Counted from the first letter of the stretch, positions 53,621 through 63,540 are shown. The stretch is 64,000 nt of DNA from Enhygromyxa salina (GCF_002994615.1 NZ_PVNK01000015.1:41218-105217), one strand, 5' to 3'. Made by a program: numbers and translations. The notes: a model not told the origin generated them from the sequence alone.

Positions 53621-55762
53621 ATGAGCAAGGTCGAGGAGGCAGCTCGCAAGCTTCGCGGTCGTTACCTCGAAGGCTTGCCAGCGAAGCGCAAGGTCGTCGA
53701 AGCCGCGATCCAGGCGCTGCGCGGCGAGAGCGTGGCCAAGGCCGAGGCTCAAGACACGCTGCATCGGCTCGCCCACCAGATCCGGGGTTCGGCCGCGAGC
53801 TACGGCTTCGCCCAGATCGACGCCGCCGCGGACGAGCTCGAGCACGCCACCAACGACGCCTCGATCTTCGCCGCCGCGGACGCGCTCGTCCGCGCCCTCG
53901 CCCAGGCCCACGCAGCCGAGTCGCCTCGGACCACGCGAATCTTGTTGGTCGACGACGATCCCGAGATTGGCGAGGTCGTCGACCTGCTCCTGGCCGACGA
54001 GAACATCCTGCTCACCCAGATCACGAGCGCGACGGCGGCCCGTCCCGAGCTCGAAAACGGCGAGTGGGACCTCATCTTCGTCGACCTCATCCTCCCCGAC
54101 GCCGACGGCCGGACCCTGCTCACGGAGCTCCGCAGCTACCCAAACCACCGCGACACCCCGCTGATCGTGCTCAGCTCCAAGACCGGCTCCCTGGTCAAGA
54201 ACGAGTGCGCGATGTACGGGATCGACGCGTTCATGGAGAAGCCCATCGACCCGGCGACCTTCGCCGTCGGCATCACCTCGGTGCTCACGCGGTCCCGGAG
54301 CCTGCGCAACGCCGCCTACGACGACGACCCCAGCGGGCTGCCCAATCGCGTCGGCTTCCGCCGCGCCTTCGAGCCGCTGCAGATGCTCGCGGCCAGCAAC
54401 GGCCAGCCGCTGTCGCTCGCGCTCCTCGACATCGACCAGCTCGATCGCCTCAACAAGGTCCACGGGCGCCGGGTCGGCGACGAGGCCATCACCTCGCTCA
54501 CCCGGGCGCTCCGCGAGTGCCTGCGCCGCTGCGACGTGATCGGGCGCTGGGGCGGCGAGGAGTTCGTCGTCGGCCTGCCCGAGCTCGACGCCGAGGCGGC
54601 CGCGGCGACGCTCCACGAGGTCGCAGACACCCTGCGCGGGGCCCCGCTCGGGCCAGGGATCGACCCTTTGACCTTCTCGGCCGGCGTGGTTCAGCTCAGG
54701 CCAGACGAGGCCCTCGACTTCGGGCTCCTGCGCGCCGATCAGCTCCTCGACCAGGCCAAGCGCGGCGGACGAGATCAGATCGCGCACGTGCCCGAGGCGG
54801 CCCGCGCTGACCTCCCGACGATCCTGGTCGCCGAGGACGATCCGGGCATCGCCGCGCTCTTGCTCCACGACCTGAGCGAGGACTTCACCGTGACCCACGT
54901 CCCCAACGGCGACGCCGCGATCGAGGCCGCGACCGCGGCCCGCTTCGACGTGGTCCTGCTCGACTACCAGATGCCCGGACGCGACGGCGTCGCGGTCGTT
55001 CGCGCGCTGCGGCAGCGGCCCGAGTATCGCGAGACCCCGATCTTGCTCCTGACCGCCGTCGGCAGCGACGCGGCGGTCGAGGCCGCGTTCGCGGCCGGAG
55101 CCGACGACTACATCAGCAAACCCCACAGCGGACGAGCGCTGCGGGCTCGACTGAGCCGCCACCTCGGCCGATCGCTCGGCCAACCGAAGGTGAGCGCGCA
55201 GTCCGAAGTCAACGAGACCGTCGTCACCGCGCTGTTTTGCGACATCAGCGGATTCTCCGAGATCGCCGCCAAGCTCGCCCCGCGCGACGTCGTCGCCTTG
55301 CTCAAGTCCTACTTTCCGGTCATCGCCGACGTCGTCTTTCGTCACGACGGGACCCTCGAGAAGTACATCGGCGACGCCATCTTGGCGGTCTGGGGCACCC
55401 CCGCTCGCCACGATGACGACGTCTCGCGGGCCCTGCGGGCCGCGGTCGAAATCCAACACGCCGTGGCCGAGCTCGAGCACGGGAGCTCGGAGCCCCTCCA
55501 GGTCCACATCGGGCTCAACAGCGGGCCGGTCGCGGCCGCGAACATCGGCTCTCGTCACCTCCTGCAATACGCAACAATCGGCGACGCGACCAACCTCGCG
55601 AGTCGGGTCTGTGACATCGCCGGGCCGGGCGAGATCGCCCTCGGGGCGACGACGGTCGAGATGCTCGACGGCACCTCCCCGTGGCCGCTCGACGGGCCCT
55701 TCCCCCACCGAATCAAGGGCCGAGACCAGCCCATCTCGGTCTACAAGCTACGCTGGAGCTAA
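53621..55762 (+). CDS. Hpt-REC-GGDEF-REC-class III cyclase protein A
   Basis: 713 residues. Domains: Hpt (1-100, H52 in AHQIRGSA); REC1 (105-225, phosphoacceptor D155); GGDEF (230-390); REC2 (398-515, D448); class III nucleotide cyclase (530-713). In the cyclase the two metal Asp residues D541 (FCDISGF) and D585 (KYIGDA) and the late NLASR Asn/Arg pair are kept. The GGDEF domain has GGEEF (311-315) and an RxxD inhibitory site (302-305), but the substrate motif is altered to DIDQLDRLNKVHGRR, where active enzymes have DIDHFKxxND-x-GH. So it is probably a cyclase with a weakened diguanylate cyclase. TACATT lies 13 bases upstream. Paralogue at 58276. Confidence 0.9.
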   Translation: MSKVEEAARKLRGRYLEGLPAKRKVVEAAIQALRGESVAKAEAQDTLHRLAHQIRGSAASYGFAQIDAAADELEHATNDASIFAAADALVRALAQAHAAESPRTTRILLVDDDPEIGEVVDLLLADENILLTQITSATAARPELENGEWDLIFVDLILPDADGRTLLTELRSYPNHRDTPLIVLSSKTGSLVKNECAMYGIDAFMEKPIDPATFAVGITSVLTRSRSLRNAAYDDDPSGLPNRVGFRRAFEPLQMLAASNGQPLSLALLDIDQLDRLNKVHGRRVGDEAITSLTRALRECLRRCDVIGRWGGEEFVVGLPELDAEAAAATLHEVADTLRGAPLGPGIDPLTFSAGVVQLRPDEALDFGLLRADQLLDQAKRGGRDQIAHVPEAARADLPTILVAEDDPGIAALLLHDLSEDFTVTHVPNGDAAIEAATAARFDVVLLDYQMPGRDGVAVVRALRQRPEYRETPILLLTAVGSDAAVEAAFAAGADDYISKPHSGRALRARLSRHLGRSLGQPKVSAQSEVNETVVTALFCDISGFSEIAAKLAPRDVVALLKSYFPVIADVVFRHDGTLEKYIGDAILAVWGTPARHDDDVSRALRAAVEIQHAVAELEHGSSEPLQVHIGLNSGPVAAANIGSRHLLQYATIGDATNLASRVCDIAGPGEIALGATTVEMLDGTSPWPLDGPFPHRIKGRDQPISVYKLRWS

Positions 55763-55967
55763 AGGCGCGCACGGCGCAGCGTCGCCCTGGCGACGCCTCG
55801 TCCGGCTCTTCACCAGCAAAACTGTGTCCGCGCGAAGGCGCCCGAGCCCTCGTTGCCAAGCGCGACGCGAGAGGCGATGGGCGATATCGTGGGCTGTCGA
55901 TTTAGCGCTTTGCTTTGCGCTGGACTTCGATGGACGATCGAACATTGACGCGTCAGGGACCACGGGC

Positions 55968-58274
55968 TTGGATCTTCCAGACAAAAAAGAGGCGAGTTCG
56001 CTGGAGCTCGTGGACACCCAGCGGCGGCTGACCGCCGTCCGCCTCGACTCCAGCCGGGCGGCCCGCCTGACCCTGACCCGCCCGGCCACGCGGCAGACCG
56101 CGCGCGAGACCGCCGCAGACATCGAAGACGGCGACCTCGACTCGCAGTGGCTCAGCGCAGACCCGGGCAGCCGCCTGAGCTCGGGCGAGCTGGTCCCCGG
56201 GACCCGGTTCAAGATCATCCGCTGGATCGGTGAGGGGGGCATGGGCCAGGTCTTCGAGGCCGTCCACGTCGACATCCAGCGCCTCGTCGCGCTCAAGGTG
56301 CTCAAGTCGAGCCTCGGCATCACGCCAGATCTGTGCGCGACCTTCCTGGCCGAGGCCCGGGCCTGCGCGAAGATCGAGTCGCGCTTCGTCGTCAGCGTGC
56401 TCGACTTTGGCGTCCTCCCCGATGACCGGCCCTTCTTCGCGATGGAGCTGCTCGCCCAGGAGAACCTCCACACCGAGCTCGGCGACGGGTGGATGTCGCT
56501 CGAGCGCGCGATCCCGATCTTGCGCCAGCTCTGCAAGGCCCTCGCCGCGATCCACAAGGCCGGGCTGGTCCACCGCGACCTCAAGCCCGAGAACGTGATC
56601 ATCCAGGCCGAGGATGGCCGGGCCGACACGGTCCGCGTCGTCGACTTCGGGATCGCGGCCGAGCCCGGGGGCAGGACCCGGGTCGCGGGCACGCCGACCT
56701 ACATGGCCCCCGAGCAGATCCGCGGCCACAACTTCGACGCCCGCCTCGACATCTACGCCCTCGGCTGCATGGCCTACGAGATGCTGAGCGGGGGGCCGCC
56801 CTTCGAGGGCTCGCTGTTCGAGGTCTTCGAAGCGCAGCTCGGGCGAGCCCCTCCGCCGATCTCCAAGCGCCGCGACGGCCTCCCGCCCGAGCTCGACGCG
56901 GTCCTGCTCAAGTGCGTGGAGAAGGCCCCGGAAGACCGCTGGGCCAACGTCCACGAGCTCGAGGCCGCGCTGTGCGAGATCCAGATCCTCGCCGGCTTCA
57001 TCACGCCCTGGGACGACCTCGCGATGCCCGAGATCGACGAGTCCGCGCGTGAGTCCCTCGTCGCCCGGATGCCGCGGGCGACGGCACAACCCGCGCAGCC
57101 GAGCCGCCGCCCCTGGTGGATCGGCGTCGGCGTCGGCGCCCTCGCGATCGGCCTGATCGCGGGCACGCTGCTGCGCCAGGGCGGTGATCGCCGCGAGCAG
57201 CCCAGGCCCGCAGACCCGGTCGCCGACGCCCCCGCCGACACGCACATCGACGAGCTCAGCGACGCGGTCAGGCTCGCGGCGTCTCGCGCCTACTGGGTCT
57301 ACCCGCCGATCGCCGATCCCGATCAGCCGACCGCGCTGAGCTGGATCCGCGAGCTCGAGGCCGAAGAGGGCCCCCTCGCCGAGGACGCCCATGCCCGCGC
57401 CGCCGAGCTTCGCACGGAGATCGCCGCGACCCTGGTTCGCTTCGGCGACAAGTACTGGGCTCACGAGCACGGGCGCTCGTTCGCGGTCGAGTACTACGCC
57501 CTCGCGCTCATCTTCATGCCGACCGAGCCGCGCGCGCTCGCGCGCAGCTCGATCACCCCCGCGCAGCTCGCCGACGTCATCGCCCGGGCCCAGCGCGGCG
57601 AGTTCACGGCCGCCGAGCTGCGCGCCGCCGAGGTCATGACGATGCTCGCCGACGAGGACCACGAGCGCATGCACGACCGGGTCGTCGCGCTGATCGAGGA
57701 TGACGACACGATCTTGTCGGTCCAGACCCGCGAGAGCCTGCTCGAGGTCGCCCAACCCGCGGACAACACCGAGCTGGTCACCGCGGGTATGTACACTGAG
57801 GGCGTCAGCGACGAGACCGGCGACGAGACCGGCGACGAGACCGGCGACGAGACCGGCGGCGAGACCGGCGGCGAGAACGGCGACGCGGACAGCTCGCGCC
57901 CCGAAGAGATCCGCGACCCGGCCAAGGCGACCGCGCTGGCCAAGCGGGCCGAGAAGGTGCTCGGCCGCGGCGATCGAAACCAGGCCGAGCGGCTGTTCAA
58001 CGAGGCCATCTCCCACGACAACCGCTCGGTCACGGCGCTCTCGGGCCTCGCCGTCTTGCACTTCGACGCTGGCGAGTACGGCACGGCGCTCAGCTACGCA
58101 CGCAAGGCCTCGCGGCTGCGGCCCAAAGATGGCGACCTCCACGTGTTCGTCGGCGACTGCTACCTCAAGGTCTTGCGCTACAACAGCGCGCGAGCGGCCT
58201 ATCAAAAGGCCGCTGACCTCGGGCACCCCCGCGCCGCCAAGCGGATCAGCTACCTCGACGGCTTGACCCGCTGA
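55968..58274 (+). CDS. Eukaryotic-type Ser/Thr protein kinase with TPR tail
   Basis: 768 residues from a TTG at 55968 with AGGGA eight bases upstream; the start is uncertain and could be inside the next 60 codons. The kinase domain (about 80-340) has the glycine loop GEGGMGQVFEA, VALKVLK, VHRDLKPENV (about 202) and DFGIA (about 226), all needed for activity. One membrane helix is at about 383-403. The outer part holds helices, a run of Asp-Glu-Thr-Gly repeats (12-bp units, about 620-640), then TPR-like repeats (655-768). It senses or binds something outside the membrane and signals inside. It sits between the two five-domain cyclase/GGDEF proteins. Confidence 0.9.
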   Translation: MDLPDKKEASSLELVDTQRRLTAVRLDSSRAARLTLTRPATRQTARETAADIEDGDLDSQWLSADPGSRLSSGELVPGTRFKIIRWIGEGGMGQVFEAVHVDIQRLVALKVLKSSLGITPDLCATFLAEARACAKIESRFVVSVLDFGVLPDDRPFFAMELLAQENLHTELGDGWMSLERAIPILRQLCKALAAIHKAGLVHRDLKPENVIIQAEDGRADTVRVVDFGIAAEPGGRTRVAGTPTYMAPEQIRGHNFDARLDIYALGCMAYEMLSGGPPFEGSLFEVFEAQLGRAPPPISKRRDGLPPELDAVLLKCVEKAPEDRWANVHELEAALCEIQILAGFITPWDDLAMPEIDESARESLVARMPRATAQPAQPSRRPWWIGVGVGALAIGLIAGTLLRQGGDRREQPRPADPVADAPADTHIDELSDAVRLAASRAYWVYPPIADPDQPTALSWIRELEAEEGPLAEDAHARAAELRTEIAATLVRFGDKYWAHEHGRSFAVEYYALALIFMPTEPRALARSSITPAQLADVIARAQRGEFTAAELRAAEVMTMLADEDHERMHDRVVALIEDDDTILSVQTRESLLEVAQPADNTELVTAGMYTEGVSDETGDETGDETGDETGGETGGENGDADSSRPEEIRDPAKATALAKRAEKVLGRGDRNQAERLFNEAISHDNRSVTALSGLAVLHFDAGEYGTALSYARKASRLRPKDGDLHVFVGDCYLKVLRYNSARAAYQKAADLGHPRAAKRISYLDGLTR

Positions 58275-58275
58275 G

Positions 58276-60408
58276 TCACTGCCAGCGCAGGCGATAGAGC
58301 TCGACCGAGCGCCCCTCGACCTGCCATGGAACCGGCCCGTTGAGCGACCCCGACGAGCTCGCGGACGACTGCTCGACGGTCTTGGCGTCGAGGACGATCG
58401 CGCCCGCGCTGACGGTCGTCGCCATCTCTCGGGCGACCCGCACGACCCCGTCGAGCGCGCCCTCTTGCACGTAGCGCTGCCCGGCCACCGACGCCGCCGT
58501 GACCAGGCTGCTGTGGAGCCCAACGCGAACGCCGAGCGGCCGCGAGACCGACGCCATCTGACGCACAGCCTGCTGGATCTCGACCGCGGCCTTCAACGCG
58601 CGCCTGGCGTCGTCCTCGCGGAGGACCGGGGCTCCGAACACGGCGACCAGGCGGTGGCCGCCGAGCTTGTCGACCTCGGCCTTGCGCCGAACGAGGATCT
58701 TGGTTGCGAGCGAGGTGTAGCCGTCGAGCACCGGCCTGAGCCGCTTCGCCGGCAACCCAGCCCCCGGCCCCTCGACATCGACAAAGTCGCAGACCACCAC
58801 CGTGACCATGGACTCGACGGTCTGCGGGACGGGTCGCGGGGTGTCGTCGGAGAGCGCGACCGCGGAGCGCCCAAGGTGGCGAAACAGGCGAGCGAGCAGC
58901 GCCCGCCGCCGGTGGGGCTTGGTGATGTAGTCGTCGGCCCCGGCCGCGAAGGCCTGTTCGACCGCGGTGTCGCTGCCGATCGCCGTCAACAGCAAGATCG
59001 GCGTGTCTCGGTACTCGGGCCGCGTGCGCAGCTCTCGGACCACGTCGATGCCGTTTCGCCTCGGCATCTGATAGTCGAGCATCACGATGTCGAAGCGCTC
59101 ACGCGCCGAGAGCTCGAGGGCCTCGCCGCCGTCGCCGACGTGGGTGACCTCGAAGTCCTCGCTGAGGTCGCGCATGATCAGCGAGGCCACGCCCGGATCG
59201 TCCTCGGCGAAGAGCAAGCGCGGCCGGCCGTCGGCGACGGGCTCGAGCTCGCAGATGCTCTTGCCCCGGCCTGTCCGCTTGACCTGGTAGAGCAGCTGAT
59301 CGGCCCGCAGCAGCCCGAAGTCGAGGGTCTCGCCGGGCTCGAGCTCGGTCACGCCGCCCGAGAAGGTCATGGGGTTTTGCGCGCCGAAGTCCTCGTGCTC
59401 GCGCAGGGCCCGGGCGGCCCGACCGAGCAGCTCGACGGCCGCCTTGGCGCCGGTCTCGGGCAGGCCAATGATGAACTCTTCGCCGCCCCAGCGACCGACC
59501 AGATCGGAGTGACGCAAGCTGGCCTTGATCGTCTGGGCGGCCGTGACCAAGGCCCGGTCCCCGACGTGATGGCCGAAGTCATCGTTGAAGCGCTTGAAGT
59601 GATCGATGTCGAGCAGCGCCAGTGACAGCGGCGAGCCGTTGCGCTCCGCGAGCAGCCGCAAGGGCTCGAAGGCCCGGCGAAACCCGACCCGGTTGGGCAA
59701 GCCCGTGAGCGAGTCGTCGTAGGCGGCTGCCTGCAGCGAGCGCGCCCGACCGAGGACCGACGCGATGCCGACGGCGAAGGTCCGCGGGTCGATCGGCTTC
59801 TCGATGTAGCTGTCGATCCCGTACATGGCGCACTCGTTCTTGACCAGCGAGCTCGTCTTGGCGCTGAGTACGATCAGCGGCGTGTCACGGTGGCTGGGCG
59901 CGGCGCGAATGCGAGTCAGCAGGGTTCGACCGTCGGCGTCGGGCAGGATCAGATCGACAAAGATCGCGCTCCAGTCACCCGAGTTGAGCTCCTCGTGACC
60001 CTCGGCCGCCGTCAGGACCTGCGTGAGCGAGATGCGCTCCTCACTGAGCAAACCTTCGAGCAGCGGGCCGACCGCGGGATCGTCGTCGATCAGCAGGATC
60101 TTCATGTACGGAGACGACTCCGCGCGATAGACCTCGTGCAGGGCGACGATGAGCTCGGCCGCGGCCTGCTCGAGCTCCGCGGTCGTCTCGGCATACTCGA
60201 GCCGATACGCGGCGTTGTCGATCTCGAGCAATCCGTAGCTCGCCGCTGACCCGCGGATCTGGTGGGCGATCCGACGCAACGTCCCATCCGCCTCGGGATC
60301 GCCCAGGCTCCTGGCAGTCAGCGCCTCTTGAACGACGCGACGCTTGGCCGGGAGCCCTTCGATGTAGCGAACACGAAGCTTGCGTGCGGCCTCGGCCAGG
60401 ATACTCAT
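58276..60408 (-). CDS. Hpt-REC-GGDEF-REC-class III cyclase protein B
   Basis: 710 residues, a paralogue of protein A with the same order: Hpt (H49), REC1 (D152), GGDEF (about 230-385), REC2 (D445), cyclase-like domain (530-710). Here the GGDEF domain is fully canonical: DIDHFKRFNDDFGHHVGD, GGEEF (308-312) and RxxD (299-302). The cyclase-like domain keeps D541 but has His585 (KLGGHRL) where the second metal Asp should be, and Arg where the transition-state Asn should be (GVVRVAREM). It therefore should make c-di-GMP and not cAMP/cGMP. Its stop is 1 base from the kinase stop, on the other strand. Confidence 0.9.
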   Translation of the reverse strand: MSILAEAARKLRVRYIEGLPAKRRVVQEALTARSLGDPEADGTLRRIAHQIRGSAASYGLLEIDNAAYRLEYAETTAELEQAAAELIVALHEVYRAESSPYMKILLIDDDPAVGPLLEGLLSEERISLTQVLTAAEGHEELNSGDWSAIFVDLILPDADGRTLLTRIRAAPSHRDTPLIVLSAKTSSLVKNECAMYGIDSYIEKPIDPRTFAVGIASVLGRARSLQAAAYDDSLTGLPNRVGFRRAFEPLRLLAERNGSPLSLALLDIDHFKRFNDDFGHHVGDRALVTAAQTIKASLRHSDLVGRWGGEEFIIGLPETGAKAAVELLGRAARALREHEDFGAQNPMTFSGGVTELEPGETLDFGLLRADQLLYQVKRTGRGKSICELEPVADGRPRLLFAEDDPGVASLIMRDLSEDFEVTHVGDGGEALELSARERFDIVMLDYQMPRRNGIDVVRELRTRPEYRDTPILLLTAIGSDTAVEQAFAAGADDYITKPHRRRALLARLFRHLGRSAVALSDDTPRPVPQTVESMVTVVVCDFVDVEGPGAGLPAKRLRPVLDGYTSLATKILVRRKAEVDKLGGHRLVAVFGAPVLREDDARRALKAAVEIQQAVRQMASVSRPLGVRVGLHSSLVTAASVAGQRYVQEGALDGVVRVAREMATTVSAGAIVLDAKTVEQSSASSSGSLNGPVPWQVEGRSVELYRLRWQ

Positions 60409-61031
60409 GGCGATGCGCTAGCGGGGCACGAGGAGAGGACGAGAGTCACGGAGAGGCTTGCGTCATCCTACCGAAATCCGATGCGAAATCTACGTGCAGT
60501 CGTAGCCACGAAGGTCGAAGGCCCGATATTGCGCAGCCTCACTCCGCGCCAGTCCCCTGTGTCTGAAGCTCCTGGCAAAACCCCAGGCCCAGGAAAGCCG
60601 CCTCTAGCAGCCCGGGGTGCAATGCCTCGCGCCGCCTCGCTTGGCCTCTTCGCCGAGGGCGTTGTCGCCAAAACTTGCAGTACGCCCGGTACAGCGGCGT
60701 TTTGGCTTCGCGCCCTCGGCGAAAATTCCGGCGCGAGGCGACACGATGCATTGCACCCCGTCTCGGGCCCCGTCCCCGCCGAGCCGGCCAAGCCGGCCAA
60801 GTCCCCCGGGCTCATTGATTTTTTTTCGCTCCCTGGGGACTCGAGCGCCTCGCGTTGAGCATCTCCATGCTTGCGCAGGGGGCGTCCGCGCCCCTTGGCC
60901 CACGATTCGGGCCGAAACGCTGTGATTTCTCCAGGGCCGAGAGCCGCGGTTCTGCGCTACGCTCGCAAGCGCTGGCCCGGCGGCTGTCGCCTGGGCGCGC
61001 GACCGAGATGATCACGTCACCCGACCCCTTC
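60409..61031. other. Intergenic region holding palindrome element copy 3
   Basis: About 620 bases between divergent genes. It holds element copy 3 (60604-60760) and a T8 run at 60823-60830 between GTCCCC and GGGGAC. TACGCT at about 60957 is a possible -10 for the PEGA gene, 75 bases upstream. The frame open from 60855 toward the PEGA gene lacks normal codon bias before 61008. Confidence 0.5.
60604..60760. repeat. Long imperfect palindrome element, complete copy 3
   Basis: Matches copy 1 (10901-11066) over the whole length. Its ends differ in a matched way: GGTGCAATGCC pairs with GATGCATTGCACC here, while copy 1 has GGTGCTATGCC with GATGCCTAGCACC. The paired changes argue that the folded form is maintained. 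Confidence 0.85.
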
Positions 61032-62084
61032 ATGCACCTGCGCCGCTGTCTGGTGGCGCTCGTCGCCACGCCGAGCCTGATCGTCGGCTCCTGGGCGAGC
61101 GCGACACCGCCCGCCGATGAGGTCGCGCCCGAGGCACCCGCCGCGGGCGACCGCGTCGTGCTCATGCTGCCCCTCGAGGTCGAGGGCGAGCTGTCCGAAC
61201 AGGACCGCCGCGACCTTGTCACCCAAATGCAGGCGGGCTTCGAGCATACCCGAATCGTCCTGACCGATTCTGCCCCACCCACGTGCAGCGACGACGCCTG
61301 CCTGCGCGCGTTCGGCCGCGAGATGAACGCGGACTACGTGATCTCGACGCAGATCAGCGCCGGGGACCGCGACTACCAGGTTCAAATGCGCGCGCTCTCG
61401 GTTCACGGCGAGCGCCCGGCGACCCGCGCCAAGATCGACTGCCCGGTCTGCGGCATCGCCGAGGTCTCCGATCAGCTCGCGGCCAAGGCCAGGGTCATGC
61501 GCGACTGGGTCCTCGCCGACAGCGAGGCCATCGAGCTGCGCATCGAGGGCAGCCCGAGCTCCGCGATCGTCAGCGTCGATCAGCAGCAAGTCGGGACCCT
61601 GCCCTTCTCCGGCCACCTCGGCGCGGGCGAGCACGAGGTCACCGTCAGCGCGCCCAACTACATCAGCAAGACGGTCCCGCTGCGGGCGCTCTCGGGCTCG
61701 TCGGTCGAGCTGGTCATCGACCTCGAGCCCGAGCCGATCGGCGGGCCGCGGGTCGACAGGGCCTGGCGTCTGCCCGTGGCCGGGACCGCGATCGGCCTCG
61801 GCGTCGCCGCGCTCGTGACCGGCGCGACCTTTCTCGCCCTCGACGGACGACCGATCGGCTCGCGCTGCAACGACCCCGCCAACCTCGACGCCGACGGCGA
61901 CTGTGAGTTCATCTACACCTCGCTGCCGGCCGGCGTCGGCCTGACCGTGGGCGGAGCCGTGCTCGCCGGGGTCGGCGTCGGCCTCCTGGTCGTCGAGCTC
62001 AAGCAGCGCAGGACCGGCGACACGGCCGCGCGGGTCCAATTCGGCGTTGGCCTCGACCGCGCGAGCCTGCGCGTTGACTTTTGA
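61032..62084 (+). CDS. PEGA-domain protein with signal peptide and C-terminal membrane helices
   Basis: 350 residues from the ATG at 61032, chosen because a signal peptide starts there (LRRCLVALVATPSLIVGSWASA); an in-frame ATG at 61008 is possible. The next part (about 30-160) resembles a periplasmic domain with two Cys pairs (CSDDAC and CPVC). A PEGA domain (about 175-235) has IEGSPSSAIVSVDQQQVGTLPFSGHLGAGEHEVTVSAPNY. Two hydrophobic helices (about 255-275 and 300-322) are near the end. PEGA proteins are common in myxobacteria and may bind cell-surface material. The end overlaps the next gene. Confidence 0.8.
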   Translation: MHLRRCLVALVATPSLIVGSWASATPPADEVAPEAPAAGDRVVLMLPLEVEGELSEQDRRDLVTQMQAGFEHTRIVLTDSAPPTCSDDACLRAFGREMNADYVISTQISAGDRDYQVQMRALSVHGERPATRAKIDCPVCGIAEVSDQLAAKARVMRDWVLADSEAIELRIEGSPSSAIVSVDQQQVGTLPFSGHLGAGEHEVTVSAPNYISKTVPLRALSGSSVELVIDLEPEPIGGPRVDRAWRLPVAGTAIGLGVAALVTGATFLALDGRPIGSRCNDPANLDADGDCEFIYTSLPAGVGLTVGGAVLAGVGVGLLVVELKQRRTGDTAARVQFGVGLDRASLRVDF

Positions 62085-63540
62085 CGGGGCCCGCTTGCTG
62101 GACCGCAAGTACATCGCTCCGCTGGTCGTGTTCCTCGTCGCGCTCCTGGGCCTGTGCGCGCTCGCGGGTCGCGAGCGGCTGACCAAGCCCAGCCACGACA
62201 ACCACTACGCCCACCTGGCCCAGGCCTGGCTCGACGGCCGCCTCCACCACGAGGGCAAGCCGCCCGGCTATTGCTCACCCAAGCAGCGGCGGGCCAAGAA
62301 ATGCCGGCGCCACACCTACGATGACTGGGCCCGGGTCTGGACCCTCGAGCTGCGCGATGGCTCCACGCTGAAGGGCTTCCCGTGCAAGACCAAGGACTGC
62401 CAGGCGCTGCGGCGCCGCGGCGTCGAGGCCTGGCTCCCCCTCGGCCTCGACCACTCGCTGCGCGAGATCGAGAGCCGCGACATCGTCTCGCGCCACGAGA
62501 CCTGGTACGTCAGCTTCCCCCCGGGCCCCGCGCTGGCCATGCTGCCCGCCGTCGCCATCCACGGGACCGCGGCCCGCGACGTGCTCTTGACCTGTGTGCT
62601 CGCGGCGCTGATCCCCGTCGTGCTCCTGCGGCTGTTCGACCGCGAGCGCGGGATCACGGGCGGCCGCGGGCGCGAGCACCTGTGGGCGGTCGCGGCCTGG
62701 ACCTTTGCGAGCCCGGCGGCCTTCGTCGGCGCCCACGGCCGGGTGTGGTTCACGGCCCAGATCTGCGGGGCCCTGTGCCTGTGCGCGTACGTGTCGAGCG
62801 GCTGGAATTGTCGGCGGCCAGCGCTGGCCGGGCTGTGGCTCGCGCTCGCGGTCACCTGTCGGCCGCACCTCGCCTTCGCGCTGCCCTTTTTCGTCGGCGA
62901 GTGGTGGCGCGAGCAAAAAGGCTCGCGCGCCCGGTTGAACGCGGCGCTTCGCTTCGCCGCGCCGCTCGCGATCATCGGCGCCCTGGTCATGGCCAACAAC
63001 TACGCGCGCTTCGAGGACCCGCTCGAGTTCGGCCACCGCTTCCTCGACATCCGCTGGCAGCAGCGCATGCAGGAGGTCGGCATGTTCTCGACGGACTACC
63101 TGGGCCGAAACCTCCGCTGTGCGTTCTCCTTGCTGCCCGTGTGGCGCGACGGCCCATGGGACGGGCGTCTCCCCCGGGTCTCGGTCCACGGCTCCTCGCT
63201 CATCCTGGGCGCGCCCTGGCTGCTCGCCCTCGGCCTCGGCCGCGAGCGTTGCCCCCAGCGTTGGGGCCTCCTGATCAGCGCCCTCGCCGTCGCCCTGCCC
63301 TCGCTGCTCTACCAAAACAGCGGCCAGCTCCAGTTCTCGTATCGCTTCGCCGTCGACTGGCTCGCGCTGGTCCTGATCGCAATCGTATTCGGCGGCGGGG
63401 CCAAGCGACCGTGGTTCCCAATCCTCGTCACCCTCGGAGCCGCGTGGCAGCTCTACGGCGCCTGGATGTTCGGCCGCCGCCCCGGCCAACTATTCGTGAC
63501 CGACCCACCCAGCTGGCCATTCGAGAACGAGCTCGAGTAA
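62074..63540 (+). CDS. GT-C type membrane protein, probable glycosyltransferase
   Basis: 488 residues if read from the TTG at 62074; TTG codons at 62047 and 62095 are alternatives, and no ATG or GTG is near. About ten hydrophobic segments. The first loop is SHDNHYAHLAQAWLDGRLHHEGKPPGYC, the Asp/His pattern after helix 1 seen in GT-C enzymes. Four Cys are in the first loop (CSPKQRRAKKCR and PCKTKDC), possibly a metal or disulfide site. It overlaps the end of the PEGA gene, so they may be one operon. The donor and acceptor are unknown. Confidence 0.7.
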   Translation: MTFDGARLLDRKYIAPLVVFLVALLGLCALAGRERLTKPSHDNHYAHLAQAWLDGRLHHEGKPPGYCSPKQRRAKKCRRHTYDDWARVWTLELRDGSTLKGFPCKTKDCQALRRRGVEAWLPLGLDHSLREIESRDIVSRHETWYVSFPPGPALAMLPAVAIHGTAARDVLLTCVLAALIPVVLLRLFDRERGITGGRGREHLWAVAAWTFASPAAFVGAHGRVWFTAQICGALCLCAYVSSGWNCRRPALAGLWLALAVTCRPHLAFALPFFVGEWWREQKGSRARLNAALRFAAPLAIIGALVMANNYARFEDPLEFGHRFLDIRWQQRMQEVGMFSTDYLGRNLRCAFSLLPVWRDGPWDGRLPRVSVHGSSLILGAPWLLALGLGRERCPQRWGLLISALAVALPSLLYQNSGQLQFSYRFAVDWLALVLIAIVFGGGAKRPWFPILVTLGAAWQLYGAWMFGRRPGQLFVTDPPSWPFENELE

